In this document: in pieces, positions 1 to 7,251 of the stretch
Layout: each line of letters starts with the position of its first letter
Position numbering within the stretch: position 1 is the stretch's first letter
Assembly (NCBI GenBank): GCA_020718965.1
Contig: DYRE01000055.1
Span: forward strand, 1 to 10,426
DNA from: Desulfomonile tiedjei
GTDB lineage: Bacteria > Desulfobacterota > Desulfomonilia > Desulfomonilales > Desulfomonilaceae
Length of the DNA: 10,426 nucleotides
Direction of reading: 5' to 3'
Position numbers and translations under genes: made by a program
Notes under the pieces: generated by a model
The model's database searches: none
What the model saw: the letters and a program-made list of their open reading frames with translations, nothing else
What the model was told of the DNA's origin: nothing

Positions 1-77
1 AAAATGTTACGCACAAACAGGTGATGCTTACTCTCCCTGATACTAAAGATTTTGATTTGGCAAGGTTTGTCATCTAT
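1..77. other. Window edge downstream of scpA, no confident gene
   Basis: On the minus strand an ATG at 73-71 lies four bases after the scpA stop and stays open to the window edge (24 codons, beginning MTNLAKSKSLVSG). The reading does not resemble the start of ScpB, the usual partner downstream of ScpA, and no good Shine-Dalgarno precedes it. The scpA frame also stays open past its stop. No terminator hairpin is visible. A coupled downstream gene may begin here, but the sequence is too short to decide. Confidence 0.2.
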
Positions 78-791
78 TCAACGTCTTGAAATCACGATGG
101 AACCAAAGGGAGTTTCCTGGTAAATTCGCGCCGCTCCATTCTTTACGACTTCCAACAACGCAAGGAATGTTACAACTATGTTACCTCTCGAAAAATCGTC
201 AGAAAAAAGAGATCCGAAAGACAACCAGCGGTGGTTTTTCAACCTGGCTAAAATATCCTGAATTTTATCTCTGAGCGATACAGGATCGTTCCTGATCTCC
301 AAAAGCATTTCAGGTTGGCGCCTTCTCATGATATCTGCCATGAGTTTAAATAGCTCCTGAGCGTCTATCGAAAGTGGAACCGGTCTATCGGAGGTCAATG
401 CCGGGTCCACAGATTCCCTGTTGAATAAGTCCCTCCCCAACAAAGGGATAACCTCCAAAGACATGGCAACATTCTTGTATCTTCTATATTCCAGCAGGTG
501 CGCCACCAATTCCGCTCTAGGGTCCTCACCCTCTTCCAAATGATCGCCCTTGTCAGTCTCCGGCAAAGGCAAAAGCATCTGGGATTTTATGTGCGTCAAA
601 TAGGAGGCCATAAGAAGATATTCCCCCGCAACTTCGAGATTTAGCGACCTCATTTTCTCGATGGTCTCGAGATATTGCCTGGTAATCTCCGCTACAGGAA
701 TATCAACGATTAATACTTCATTTTTTTCGATCAAGTGCAAAAGAAGGTCTAATGGACCTTCAAAAATGTCTAACTTGACCTCGTATGTCAT
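78..791 (-). CDS. scpA: Segregation and condensation protein A (ScpA, kleisin)
   Basis: ScpA is the kleisin subunit of the bacterial SMC-ScpAB condensin. In the family its N-terminal helices bind the SMC neck, its C-terminal winged helix closes the ring on the SMC head, and the middle binds ScpB. The 237-residue length is normal. The N-terminus shows the hallmark FEGPLDLLLHLI at residues 10-21, followed by the helical region (EYLLMASYLTHIKSQMLLP, about 57-75). The C-terminal winged helix carries VVTFLALLEVVKNG at about 206-219. An acidic linker lies near residues 80-92. The start at 791 follows an AGG six bases upstream and lies 7 bases after the stop of the M50 protease gene, so the two are very probably co-transcribed and translationally coupled. 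No scpB is recognisable in the 77 bases left downstream. The identification rests on motifs across the whole length and is secure. Confidence 0.95.
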   Translation of the reverse strand: MTYEVKLDIFEGPLDLLLHLIEKNEVLIVDIPVAEITRQYLETIEKMRSLNLEVAGEYLLMASYLTHIKSQMLLPLPETDKGDHLEEGEDPRAELVAHLLEYRRYKNVAMSLEVIPLLGRDLFNRESVDPALTSDRPVPLSIDAQELFKLMADIMRRRQPEMLLEIRNDPVSLRDKIQDILARLKNHRWLSFGSLFSDDFSRGNIVVTFLALLEVVKNGAARIYQETPFGSIVISRR

Positions 792-798
792 ATCAAAC

Positions 799-1455
799 CT
801 AGAGGAGTCTTAACAACAGGTTTTCCACTGCTACGATGGGAGGGGCTATGATAAAACTCACCACGCCGGTTAGCAGCAGAGCCAGAAGTAACATAAAGCC
901 ATAAGGCTCAATGTATTCAATTTTGTAGGCCATTTCCCGGGGCAGCAACCCCTTTAGAACGCTAAATCCATCGAGGGGAGGAATCGGTATCAGATTAAAA
1001 ATCGCCAGAACAACATTTATTGTGATTCCAAATCCCACAATACGAAACAACGGCACAAGAAAGAACTCCGACACGGGAGATCCGTAACTGGACATGCCTA
1101 CAACCGATATGACTTTCAAGAGCATTACGAGGGCTATGGCGCATAATAAATTTGCGGCGGGACCACCCAGGCTTATCCAGAGCATATCCCGCAATGGATT
1201 CTTAAGGTATTGCGGATTTACTGGAACCGGCTTGGCCCATCCTATCATCCTCGTAAGGACAAGCGCCAGGGTGCCGAATGGGTCCAGATGGCTTAAAGGA
1301 TTGAATGTCAGTCTACCGGCCATTTTGGCTGTCGGATCTCCTAGCCTGTAAGCTATGTATCCATGACAGTATTCGTGGACCGTAATTGCCATCAGAAAGC
1401 CCGGTGTTATAAGAACCAGTTCTCTGAGAGTTTTTGTTATGTCAGGATCTAGCAT
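799..1455 (-). CDS. Site-2-type intramembrane metalloprotease, M50 family
   Basis: This is a 218-residue zinc metalloprotease of the short M50 (SpoIVFB/YwhC-like, 'site-2 protease family') type, which cleaves substrates within or near the membrane. The zinc motif HEYCH (residues 27-31) sits in the first hydrophobic segment and is followed by GYIAYRLGDPTAK and RLTFNPLSHLDPFG, typical of this subfamily. GGPAANL (97-103) is the second conserved motif. NLIPIPPLDG (154-163) supplies the third zinc ligand, D162. Further hydrophobic segments lie at about 90-116, 132-153 and 185-208. There is no PDZ or CBS domain, so it is the minimal form. The ATG at 1455 is the only standard start after an in-frame stop upstream, yet no clear Shine-Dalgarno precedes it, which is odd. 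Its stop is 7 bases before scpA. Linkage of such proteases with scpA is something I recall from Deltaproteobacteria, often with trpS between them; trpS is absent here. The natural substrate is unknown. Confidence 0.92.
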   Translation of the reverse strand: MLDPDITKTLRELVLITPGFLMAITVHEYCHGYIAYRLGDPTAKMAGRLTFNPLSHLDPFGTLALVLTRMIGWAKPVPVNPQYLKNPLRDMLWISLGGPAANLLCAIALVMLLKVISVVGMSSYGSPVSEFFLVPLFRIVGFGITINVVLAIFNLIPIPPLDGFSVLKGLLPREMAYKIEYIEPYGFMLLLALLLTGVVSFIIAPPIVAVENLLLRLL

Positions 1456-1618
1456 GAACTGGGCTGGAAATGATAAAGGATCGGAATAATGGCGTATGTT
1501 AATGATCGAATCAGGAATGAGTCATCAGAAAAGATCCTGAATTCAAAGATATTGTGCGGAATTCTCTCCAATGACTTCATACCTGACTCGATGTAGGGAT
1601 GTCTCAATTAACTTCCAA

Positions 1619-2011
1619 CTAGGACTTCTGCTTCTTGCCGTCCTGCTTTGATTTATCTTTGCCCTTTCCTCCGCCTGACCCTTTCTTGGATGGCTCGGGA
1701 GGTTTTTCTTCGGTCTTTTTCTTTTTGGTAATCGCTCCTGGCTTTATGGATTCCGCCCTTGCCAAAGCCGCTTCCGTCTGTTTCTGCTGTTTTCTCTCCT
1801 GAAGTTTTTTGGTTTGATCTTCAAGAAAATTAATCCTGGAGATTGCGGAATTAATCTGTTTAACCCTCGCTTTAAGATGCTTAATATGTGGATCCTTCTT
1901 GATCCGGGTCTCTTCAAAACCCTGTTCCAGAAGCGCCTTTTTTCTCATTTCCGACTGTTGTAGGAGCCTGGATTTCTGCTCTTCTCTGGTCTGCATTGTT
2001 TTTGACGGCAT
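1619..2011 (-). CDS. Small lysine-rich coiled-coil protein of unknown function
   Basis: I do not recognise a named family for this 130-residue protein. Residues 1-75 are highly charged and predicted helical, with a probable coiled coil at about 8-80 (repeated KxxLL, KARVKQINSAISRINFLED, KKLQERKQQK). Residues 85-130 are a basic, glycine/lysine-rich, low-complexity tail (KKKKTEEKPPEPSKKGSGGG and similar) that is likely disordered. It has no signal peptide, membrane segment or cysteine. A good Shine-Dalgarno (AGAGGA) six or so bases upstream supports the ATG at 2011. It lies 43 bases downstream of tRNA-Gln on the same strand and may share the ispE transcript. The basic tail would suit nucleic-acid or ribosome binding, but that is speculation. 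The good ribosome site and coherent helical pattern argue for a real gene. Confidence 0.75.
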   Translation of the reverse strand: MPSKTMQTREEQKSRLLQQSEMRKKALLEQGFEETRIKKDPHIKHLKARVKQINSAISRINFLEDQTKKLQERKQQKQTEAALARAESIKPGAITKKKKTEEKPPEPSKKGSGGGKGKDKSKQDGKKQKS

Positions 2012-2054
2012 AATATTCCTCTATCGGGTGAATTCTCTAAAACAACTGGGCTGT

Positions 2055-2129
2055 TGGCTGGGGTGGGAGGATTCGAACCTCCGAATGCGGGATCCAAAAA
2101 CCCGTGTCTTGCCACTTGACGACACCCCA
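2055..2129 (-). tRNA. tRNA-Gln (anticodon TTG)
   Basis: The complement folds as a complete cloverleaf of 75 nt including an encoded CCA. The acceptor stem TGGGGTG pairs with CACCCCA and keeps the U1-A72 pair typical of bacterial tRNA-Gln. The D arm is GTC...GAC, the anticodon arm runs from CGGGT to TCCCG, the variable loop is CATTC, and the T arm is GGAGG-TTCGAAT-CCTCC. The anticodon TTG lies at 2097-2095 and the discriminator base is G. The innermost anticodon-stem pair (31-39) is a U-U mismatch where E. coli tRNA-Gln has U-A; position 39 is often pseudouridine. The gene starts 40 bases after the ispE stop on the same strand, so it is probably processed from an ispE read-through transcript, since I see no separate promoter. 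Confidence 0.95.
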
Positions 2130-2169
2130 GTAGACATCTCCATCCTGGATCTAACACCAACGTGCCTTA

Positions 2170-3030
2170 CTAATCTACAGTTATACCCTTCTTTACAGGT
2201 CTGGTTTTCCAGACCTTACAGGGCCTCGAAACCATGAGACTTTGCGGATCAAAAGTACCGCCATCGGAAAAACCGAATACTGTTGGACCGCTGCCGCTCA
2301 TCAGTGGTTCTTTGATCCCGGCTCGTCGTAAGGCGGTTAAAGCCTCGGAAATACCCGGGTGAAGCCGTTCAGCGACTGGTTGCAAGTCATTATGGAGAAA
2401 ACTTCGCGCGTCTTTACTTTCCCCATATAATCTTTTTAAAATACCTTTTCTCATTTCCCCTGTCAAGGTTTTAGGAATTTCACCAAATATTTTTGCTGTC
2501 GAAACTGGAAATCCTGGATTCACCAATATGACTTCGTCAGGTAATTCCAGACAAACTCTTGTAAGTTTCTCACCAATACCCTCCCCTATTGCTGAACCTC
2601 CGTAAAGAAAAAAGGGAACATCGGCTCCTATCGAGGCGGTCAAAGGCGCCAAAATGTCCAGGTCCAACCAGTGAAGGTCGAAGAGTTTCTTCACTCCAAC
2701 AATAAACGCCGCTGCGTTGGAACTACCTCCGCCCAAACCCGCCGCGACTGGAATCTTTTTGTAAAGATCTATTTCGAGGTTAAATTTCCTGCCGGAAAAC
2801 GATTCAATCCACTTTAGCGCTTTGAATATGATGTTTTCTCCAGACTCAAGTTCAGGCGCTCCAAATACTTTAAGCTTTGTCCTTCCGGTTGTTTCCCTCA
2901 ATATAATCTCGTCGGCGAGTTCGATCTCCTGAAATAGGGTTTCTATCTCATGATAGCCATCGGACCGTCTTCCCAGAACCCTCAGGAAAAGGTTTATCTT
3001 CGCCGGACTTCGGAGTTTGATACTATTCAT
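2170..3030 (-). CDS. ispE: 4-diphosphocytidyl-2-C-methyl-D-erythritol kinase
   Basis: IspE is a cytoplasmic GHMP-family kinase. It phosphorylates the 2-hydroxyl of CDP-methylerythritol with ATP in the MEP (non-mevalonate) pathway to isopentenyl diphosphate. At 286 residues it has the normal length. PAKIN (9-13) holds the catalytic lysine K11. The GHMP ATP loop PVAAGLGGGSSNAAA lies at 94-108, and GADVPFF from 135 holds the catalytic aspartate D137. NDLQPVAE (about 214-221) and the C-terminal MSGSGPTVFGF (244-254) complete the signature. The ATG at 3030 is preferred over the TTG one codon upstream; an AAAGG lies eight bases before the ATG. The tRNA-Gln gene follows 40 bases downstream. A candidate sigma-70 promoter lies 55-85 bases upstream, back to back with one for the methyltransferase gene. 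Confidence 0.97.
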   Translation of the reverse strand: MNSIKLRSPAKINLFLRVLGRRSDGYHEIETLFQEIELADEIILRETTGRTKLKVFGAPELESGENIIFKALKWIESFSGRKFNLEIDLYKKIPVAAGLGGGSSNAAAFIVGVKKLFDLHWLDLDILAPLTASIGADVPFFLYGGSAIGEGIGEKLTRVCLELPDEVILVNPGFPVSTAKIFGEIPKTLTGEMRKGILKRLYGESKDARSFLHNDLQPVAERLHPGISEALTALRRAGIKEPLMSGSGPTVFGFSDGGTFDPQSLMVSRPCKVWKTRPVKKGITVD

Positions 3031-3085
3031 CAAGGAAACCTTTCTACTTTAACCGCTCTCCCATGTCAGGATTTGCTGTGGGGCC

Positions 3086-3114
3086 ATAATGTGACTGTCT
3101 GTATGAGCTGTCAG
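3086..3114 (-). promoter_or_regulatory. Candidate sigma-70 promoter for ispE
   Basis: On the minus strand CTGACA (3114-3109) is followed after exactly 17 bases by CATTAT (3091-3086). These match five of six and four of six consensus bases. The expected transcript start near 3079 leaves a leader of about 50 bases before the ispE ATG. The assignment rests on hexamer match and spacing only. Confidence 0.45.
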
Positions 3115-3130
3115 ATTATTCTTTTTTGTT

Positions 3131-3160
3131 TTGACAAATCCTTCCCGATACTGATTCTAT
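3131..3160 (+). promoter_or_regulatory. Candidate sigma-70 promoter for the methyltransferase gene
   Basis: A perfect TTGACA (3131-3136) is followed after 18 bases by TTCTAT (3155-3160), which is preceded by TGA, giving an extended -10. The -10 hexamer itself is weak (three of six). A better TATAAA at 3158-3163 is 21 bases from the -35, which is too far. Transcription would start near 3167, about 50 bases before the GTG start. The -35 boxes of this promoter and the ispE promoter lie 16 bases apart on opposite strands. Confidence 0.4.
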
Positions 3161-3201
3161 AAAACTTTTTGTGATTGGATGGAATTATTAAGGCAAACAA
3201 C

Positions 3202-3207
3202 GGAGAA
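3202..3207 (+). promoter_or_regulatory. Ribosome binding site deciding a GTG start
   Basis: GGAGAA lies nine bases before the GTG at 3217. The longer reading from TTG at 3175 has no ribosome site before it and is directly preceded by a stop codon. This site favours the shorter 200-residue methyltransferase. Confidence 0.65.
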
Positions 3208-3216
3208 AAACAACGA

Positions 3217-3819
3217 GTGGAACATGTGATCAGGATTGGGAAAAGCATCGTACGTCTTAGCGCTCCAGAGAATATTTCTGAATCAGAGGATAGAATTTCT
3301 TTCTGGTGGGGCCTAACCGCCTCATCAATTAACCTGGCCAATAGAATCATGAACCAGGAAAACCTGTTAGGCAAAAAAGTCCTTGAACTAGGTTCCGGAA
3401 TTGGGTTGACCGGAATAGCCGCATTGCTCCGTGGCGCTGAAATCACCTTCAGCGACTATTTGCCCGAAGCCCTGGAGACCGCTGCCAATAATGTTGACAT
3501 CAACGGTTTGAGTTCTGAAGCGGTTAGTTTTTTGGTTCTCGATTGGGAGAATCCTGTAAGCATTCCCTCTTTTGACCTCATTCTTGGAGCTGAAATAGTT
3601 TACGACTATTTTTTCCATGGATCCCTGATAGGTTTGATGGAAAAAGCCCTGAATCCGGGTGGTCGGATTCTCCTGGCAGACAGAAAAAGACTTGTTGTGG
3701 AAAGATTTGTTGGGCGGCTGCTATCAAGAGGATTCGTTTGTAATAAGCAGGTTTCCCTTTTGCAAGTCGAAGGATTTCCCGAACAGGAGATCACCATCTT
3801 CGAGATCACCAGAGCGTAA
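3217..3819 (+). CDS. SAM-dependent methyltransferase, METTL/Methyltransf_16-like
   Basis: The product (200 residues from the GTG at 3217) is a class I SAM-dependent methyltransferase. FWWGLTASSINLANRI (29-44) resembles the conserved segment before motif I in the METTL21/METTL20 group. Motif I is VLELGSGIGLTG (55-66). The acidic strand is SDYLPEAL (79-86, with D80 expected to bind the SAM ribose). LDWENP (108-113) matches the 'DW' post-II motif of that group. DLILGAEIVYD (120-130) is motif IV. Members of Methyltransf_16 mostly methylate lysines on proteins, including the electron-transfer flavoprotein beta subunit in some bacteria and mitochondria; the substrate here cannot be read from sequence. 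It has no signal peptide or membrane segment, so it is cytoplasmic. It diverges from ispE and converges on the histidine kinase. The fold is secure; the subfamily is a moderate inference. Confidence 0.85.
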   Translation: MEHVIRIGKSIVRLSAPENISESEDRISFWWGLTASSINLANRIMNQENLLGKKVLELGSGIGLTGIAALLRGAEITFSDYLPEALETAANNVDINGLSSEAVSFLVLDWENPVSIPSFDLILGAEIVYDYFFHGSLIGLMEKALNPGGRILLADRKRLVVERFVGRLLSRGFVCNKQVSLLQVEGFPEQEITIFEITRA

Positions 3820-3997
3820 TCGGCTTCTTTTGCAGTAGTTTGGGAGCAAAGGCAAATTATAAAATATTTTTACCCGCCGAGGTTTCAGCGCCAAATACAG
3901 ACATCATCAATTGAAAAGACAGGGAGTTTGAGGCTTAGGTAATGTCCAAGAAATCGGGCGCCGTTCACTTTTGGGTGTGCGGGAACGGAACATTGTT

Positions 3998-6900
3998 CTA
4001 GTCGTTATCCAAAGTGTAACGAACGGAACGAAGCAATTCCTCCATGTCATACGGCTTACTTAAAAAGTTTTTTGCCCCAGCCAGTGGCCCAGACCTTTCA
4101 GTCCCGTTTTCTATACAACCGCTGGCTATAATTACCTTGGCCTGCGGAGAAATTTGAAGAATCTCCGACAGACATCGGGTACCATCCATTTCTGGCATTA
4201 TCAAGTCAAGAACCACCAAAGAGATATTCTCACCCTCAGTTCGGTAAATCTCCAAGGCTTCTTTTCCATTACACGCTGTGATAACTTCATATCCAAAGTT
4301 GGTTAGAATCTCTTGGCACGACTCCCTGACAACGTTTTCATCTTCCACTAAAAGAATTGTTTCCGTTCCACTGGGCGCATCCGAGTCCAACACCGATGTG
4401 CGTGAATCGTCTTGCTCATTGATTGCCGGGAAATAAATCTTGAACGTTGTCCCATGTCCCAGTTCGCTGTCACATGTTATGTGGCCGTTATGCCGCTTCA
4501 CTATGCCATAAACGGTCGCAAGCCCCAGCCCTGTCCCTTTTCCAACTTCCTTGGTGGTGAAGAATGGCTCGAAGGCATGCGTCAGGGTCTCCTTTTCCAT
4601 ACCCTGGCCGGTATCTGAAACAGTCAGCAATATATGGTTCCCTGGCTTTGCTTCAGGATGTTCCAACAAATATTCGTCATCCAGTTCAATATTCAGTGTT
4701 TCAATATTTAGCGTTCCGCCATCCGGCATGGCGTCCCGAGCGTTGACTCCAAGGTTCATAAGAATTTGGCCTAACTGGGACCGATCCGCCCTGATTGATT
4801 TCAAATCCTCGGAGAGATTCAGATCGATCCGAATAGTCTTGGGAATGGTGTGAGAGAGAAGGTCTTGAACCTGAAGGATCTCATGGTTAAGGTTGCAAGC
4901 GCGAAGCAATGGGTCCGTTTGCCGGCTAAACGTCATTAAGCTCTTTACAAGCTCCGCTCCTCGCTTTCCAGCGTTATATATTTTCTCAATACGACTATAG
5001 TCGGCTTCTCCTTCCTTTTTTTGTTGGAGCATTACCTGTGAAAATCCCAGGACCACCTGGAGGATGTTGTTGAAATCGTGAGCAATGCCACTGGCTAGGT
5101 TTCCGATTGCTTCCATTTTCTGAGCGAGAAAGAGTTGATCCCTGAGAGTCGCTCTCTCTTCCTCGGCCCTTTTCAGTTCGGTTAGATCCAGGTCTACACA
5201 GTATATTTCCTTTTGGCCTCTGGAGTCCTCCAGCATGACATGCGTGGAGTAAACAGGCACAATGTTACCGTCCTTGCGCATCAGTCCTAATTCTGCGGGC
5301 GGTATCTTTTGCCCGTCTCTCACCCAATTATCTATCGCGGAGATGACTTCATCACGCATATAAGGAGGAATGATCAAATCTTCCAGCTTCTTGCCAAAAG
5401 CTTCGTCTCTTGAATACCCATAAAGCCTCTCGCTTGCGGAGTTCCAGAAAAGCACCCTTCTTTCCACGTCGTAGCCCTGAACAGGAACGCTGGAGACGTC
5501 CTCGAGAAGTAGTCTAAAACGGCGCTCACTCTCTAGTATCTTTTCTTGAGTTACCTTGCTTTCAGTGATGTCAGTCATGAAAAGAAGAACGGCGGGCTTG
5601 TCTTCCCAGACGATTGGACCTGTGTCAATTTCAACCCACCTATTTTGTCCGTCTTTCCTGATGATCCGGAACGAATATCGGCTCGGAAAGTTTTCTCCTT
5701 TCATCCTCCTGAGATGTCGCTGGAGAACCATATCTCGGTCGTCGGGATGAATGAATTCTGTAAATGGTTTGAAGAGAACTTCCTCCTCATCGTAACCCAC
5801 TATTTTTAAGGCAGCGACATTTGCAAAGCGCAACAATCCATCCTGGGCGACAACAATTCCTTCGAGAGCCTTTTCCACCAAAAGCCGGTATTTTTGTTCA
5901 CTCTCCCTAAGATCTTGTTCTAATCGCCTATTATGGGTAATATCTCGAGCGAATACAGCGACGCTTTGTACATGGCAGTCTTCGTCTAATACCGGGAATA
6001 GGTTCAGAGATGAAATGCTTCCTCGATTGTCATCTTCGAAGGCATCAGCCTGTCCAGTTCTTACAACCTTATCAAATTTGGCCCTCCGGGATCTTGCCAA
6101 ATCGGAAGGAATGTGATCGAAAATCACCTTGCCTACAAGTTCTTCCCTTGGTTTTCCTAACACCCGAGCTGTGGTATCGTTCAATGCAAGTAAAACACCC
6201 TCGGAATTTATCAGAAAGGCTGATTCCGTCGTAGAATTCAGAATGGCCTCAATCTCATCATGGCTCCTTCTGAGTTCTCGTTCAGCCTTGATCCGTTCGT
6301 CAATCTCGCGAACAAGCTCTTCGTTAATTTTCGCGATTTCTGCGGTGCGCAGCTCAACCCTAAGCTCTAGTTCATCATGAGCTTTGATAAGATCTCTTTC
6401 TATACTTTTCCTCAACTCTATATCTTCTTTGAGTTCGTCGATGAGGTCTTGCCTTTCCAAGCGGAGGGTTATAAGCTCTGCATGCGTCTTATGGATGCTT
6501 CTGCCAGATAGGGCCATTGTGGCCCCATACATCAGCAGCAAACCCCCTACGGTAATATTGTAACTGCCCCCGTGGTAAAAAAAATTGCCGGCCAGTGGAA
6601 GTAGCGCAAGTACAATATTTTGAAGATATTCATTGGTTGGAGTGTAAAGCGCAACCCCTCCTGCCACGATACCACCTACGAAAATGATCATAAAAATCTG
6701 GAGATGTTCGTGACCGTCCGGAAAAAGAAAAATGGTAGCGTATCCCCATGCCAGTCCCCCAGACAGTGTCACCATCTGGTGCAAACGACCCCAAACGAAC
6801 GTTGCGCTACCTGTTGGTCGTATTTTCCTAAATCGTATGACTAGATATCTGTGAACAGCATAGTGAGCCAGATAAAACAGTGTCCAAATGATCAAAGCGG

Positions 6901-7078
6901 TATGGGATTCAGATTGCCAGAGCGCACCTGCAAGAATAACTACGCCAATTGAAGCGGCAAGACTACCAACAGAAGACTGGTCATAAATTTGAGTTATCTG
7001 ACCGGCGCGAAGCATTTCGCGATGAGAAGTCAGTTGAACAGATGTTTTGTCGCTCTGTTTCATGCCAATGGATGCCAT
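3998..7078 (-). CDS. Membrane hybrid histidine kinase, 6 TM, three PAS, C-terminal receiver
   Basis: This 1026-residue sensor is likely in the inner membrane. Six hydrophobic segments lie at about 38-55, 59-78, 100-120, 126-146, 153-168 and 171-191, with no large periplasmic domain, so sensing is probably in the membrane or by the PAS domains. A coiled coil follows (about 200-272), then PAS domains at about 273-385, 392-507 and 514-636. The latter two end in the usual DITES and DLTEL signatures. HisKA has the phosphoacceptor H667 in GIAHDFNN. The ATPase domain shows the N box N779 in NARDAMPDGG, G1 DTGQGM (822-827), FEPFFTTK (836-843) and G2 GKGTGLGLA (846-854). The receiver (about 907-1023) has E912/D913, phosphoacceptor D958, S986 and K1008, so all catalytic residues are present. 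GAGG-like GTGAGG before the ATG at 7078 supports the start. No separate response regulator is nearby, so the output partner is unknown. It is divergent from the DUF362 fusion gene. Confidence 0.95.
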   Translation of the reverse strand: MASIGMKQSDKTSVQLTSHREMLRAGQITQIYDQSSVGSLAASIGVVILAGALWQSESHTALIIWTLFYLAHYAVHRYLVIRFRKIRPTGSATFVWGRLHQMVTLSGGLAWGYATIFLFPDGHEHLQIFMIIFVGGIVAGGVALYTPTNEYLQNIVLALLPLAGNFFYHGGSYNITVGGLLLMYGATMALSGRSIHKTHAELITLRLERQDLIDELKEDIELRKSIERDLIKAHDELELRVELRTAEIAKINEELVREIDERIKAERELRRSHDEIEAILNSTTESAFLINSEGVLLALNDTTARVLGKPREELVGKVIFDHIPSDLARSRRAKFDKVVRTGQADAFEDDNRGSISSLNLFPVLDEDCHVQSVAVFARDITHNRRLEQDLRESEQKYRLLVEKALEGIVVAQDGLLRFANVAALKIVGYDEEEVLFKPFTEFIHPDDRDMVLQRHLRRMKGENFPSRYSFRIIRKDGQNRWVEIDTGPIVWEDKPAVLLFMTDITESKVTQEKILESERRFRLLLEDVSSVPVQGYDVERRVLFWNSASERLYGYSRDEAFGKKLEDLIIPPYMRDEVISAIDNWVRDGQKIPPAELGLMRKDGNIVPVYSTHVMLEDSRGQKEIYCVDLDLTELKRAEEERATLRDQLFLAQKMEAIGNLASGIAHDFNNILQVVLGFSQVMLQQKKEGEADYSRIEKIYNAGKRGAELVKSLMTFSRQTDPLLRACNLNHEILQVQDLLSHTIPKTIRIDLNLSEDLKSIRADRSQLGQILMNLGVNARDAMPDGGTLNIETLNIELDDEYLLEHPEAKPGNHILLTVSDTGQGMEKETLTHAFEPFFTTKEVGKGTGLGLATVYGIVKRHNGHITCDSELGHGTTFKIYFPAINEQDDSRTSVLDSDAPSGTETILLVEDENVVRESCQEILTNFGYEVITACNGKEALEIYRTEGENISLVVLDLIMPEMDGTRCLSEILQISPQAKVIIASGCIENGTERSGPLAGAKNFLSKPYDMEELLRSVRYTLDND

Positions 7079-7148
7079 TGAATCCTCACAACTACATACA
7101 GGATGTTAGAAAACACCAAAATTAGTTGTTTAAAAATCCCAGATTATT

Positions 7149-7158
7149 TTCGGTAATT
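7149..7158. repeat. Direct repeat, copy 1 (TTCGGTAATT)
   Basis: TTCGGTAATT is repeated in the same orientation at 7252-7261, 103 bases away. Both copies are preceded by ATTAT, directly or with two extra T's, so the similarity extends to about 14-16 bases. In AT-rich DNA this could be chance, but a paired protein-binding site is possible. Confidence 0.35.
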
Positions 7159-7164
7159 GATCAG

Positions 7165-7176
7165 ATAAGGCCTTAT
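7165..7176. promoter_or_regulatory. Perfect 12-bp palindrome, possible operator
   Basis: ATAAGGCCTTAT is a perfect 12-bp palindrome. It overlaps the candidate -10 of the kinase promoter (CCTTAT on the minus strand), the place where a dimeric repressor would act. No regulator gene is in the window, and the protein that would bind is unknown. Confidence 0.35.
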
Positions 7177-7193
7177 ATAGAGCCCAATGTCAA
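7165..7193 (-). promoter_or_regulatory. Candidate sigma-70 promoter for the histidine kinase
   Basis: On the minus strand a perfect TTGACA (7193-7188) is followed after 17 bases by CCTTAT (7170-7165), a weak -10. The transcript would begin near 7158, giving a leader of about 80 bases. The strong -35 and exact spacing are the support; the poor -10 keeps confidence low. Confidence 0.35.
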
Positions 7194-7251
7194 ACATAAC
7201 ATTCTGACTTATTTAAACTTTTGTAATTTGACACGAAACAGAAATATATTA

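Noticed and set aside
1456..1618. Promoter or terminator between the lysine-rich gene and the M50 protease
   Set aside because: Only a weak CATTAT -10 with a poor -35 and scattered GAATTC repeats are present; nothing strong enough to call.
2040..2057. Small CAAC/GTTG hairpin with T run after tRNA-Gln
   Set aside because: The stem has only four pairs and overlaps the tRNA CCA end, too weak to call a terminator.
1945..2160. 71-codon minus-strand ORF across the tRNA-Gln gene
   Set aside because: It reads through the whole tRNA and into the lysine-rich gene in another frame; it is a chance reading.
3827..3852. Hairpin CTTTTGC/GCAAAGG after the methyltransferase gene as a terminator
   Set aside because: The stem is AT-rich with a wobble pair and a 12-base loop, and no T run follows directly.
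3961..3988. CCGTTC/GAACGG inverted repeat just downstream of the kinase stop as a terminator
   Set aside because: The loop is 16 bases and no T tract follows on the minus strand. The overlapping 11-base GAACATTGTTC palindrome (3988-3998) is too short to interpret.
4412..6844. Several plus-strand ORFs of 60-100 codons opposite the histidine kinase
   Set aside because: They lie antisense to a strongly supported kinase and have no recognisable motifs.
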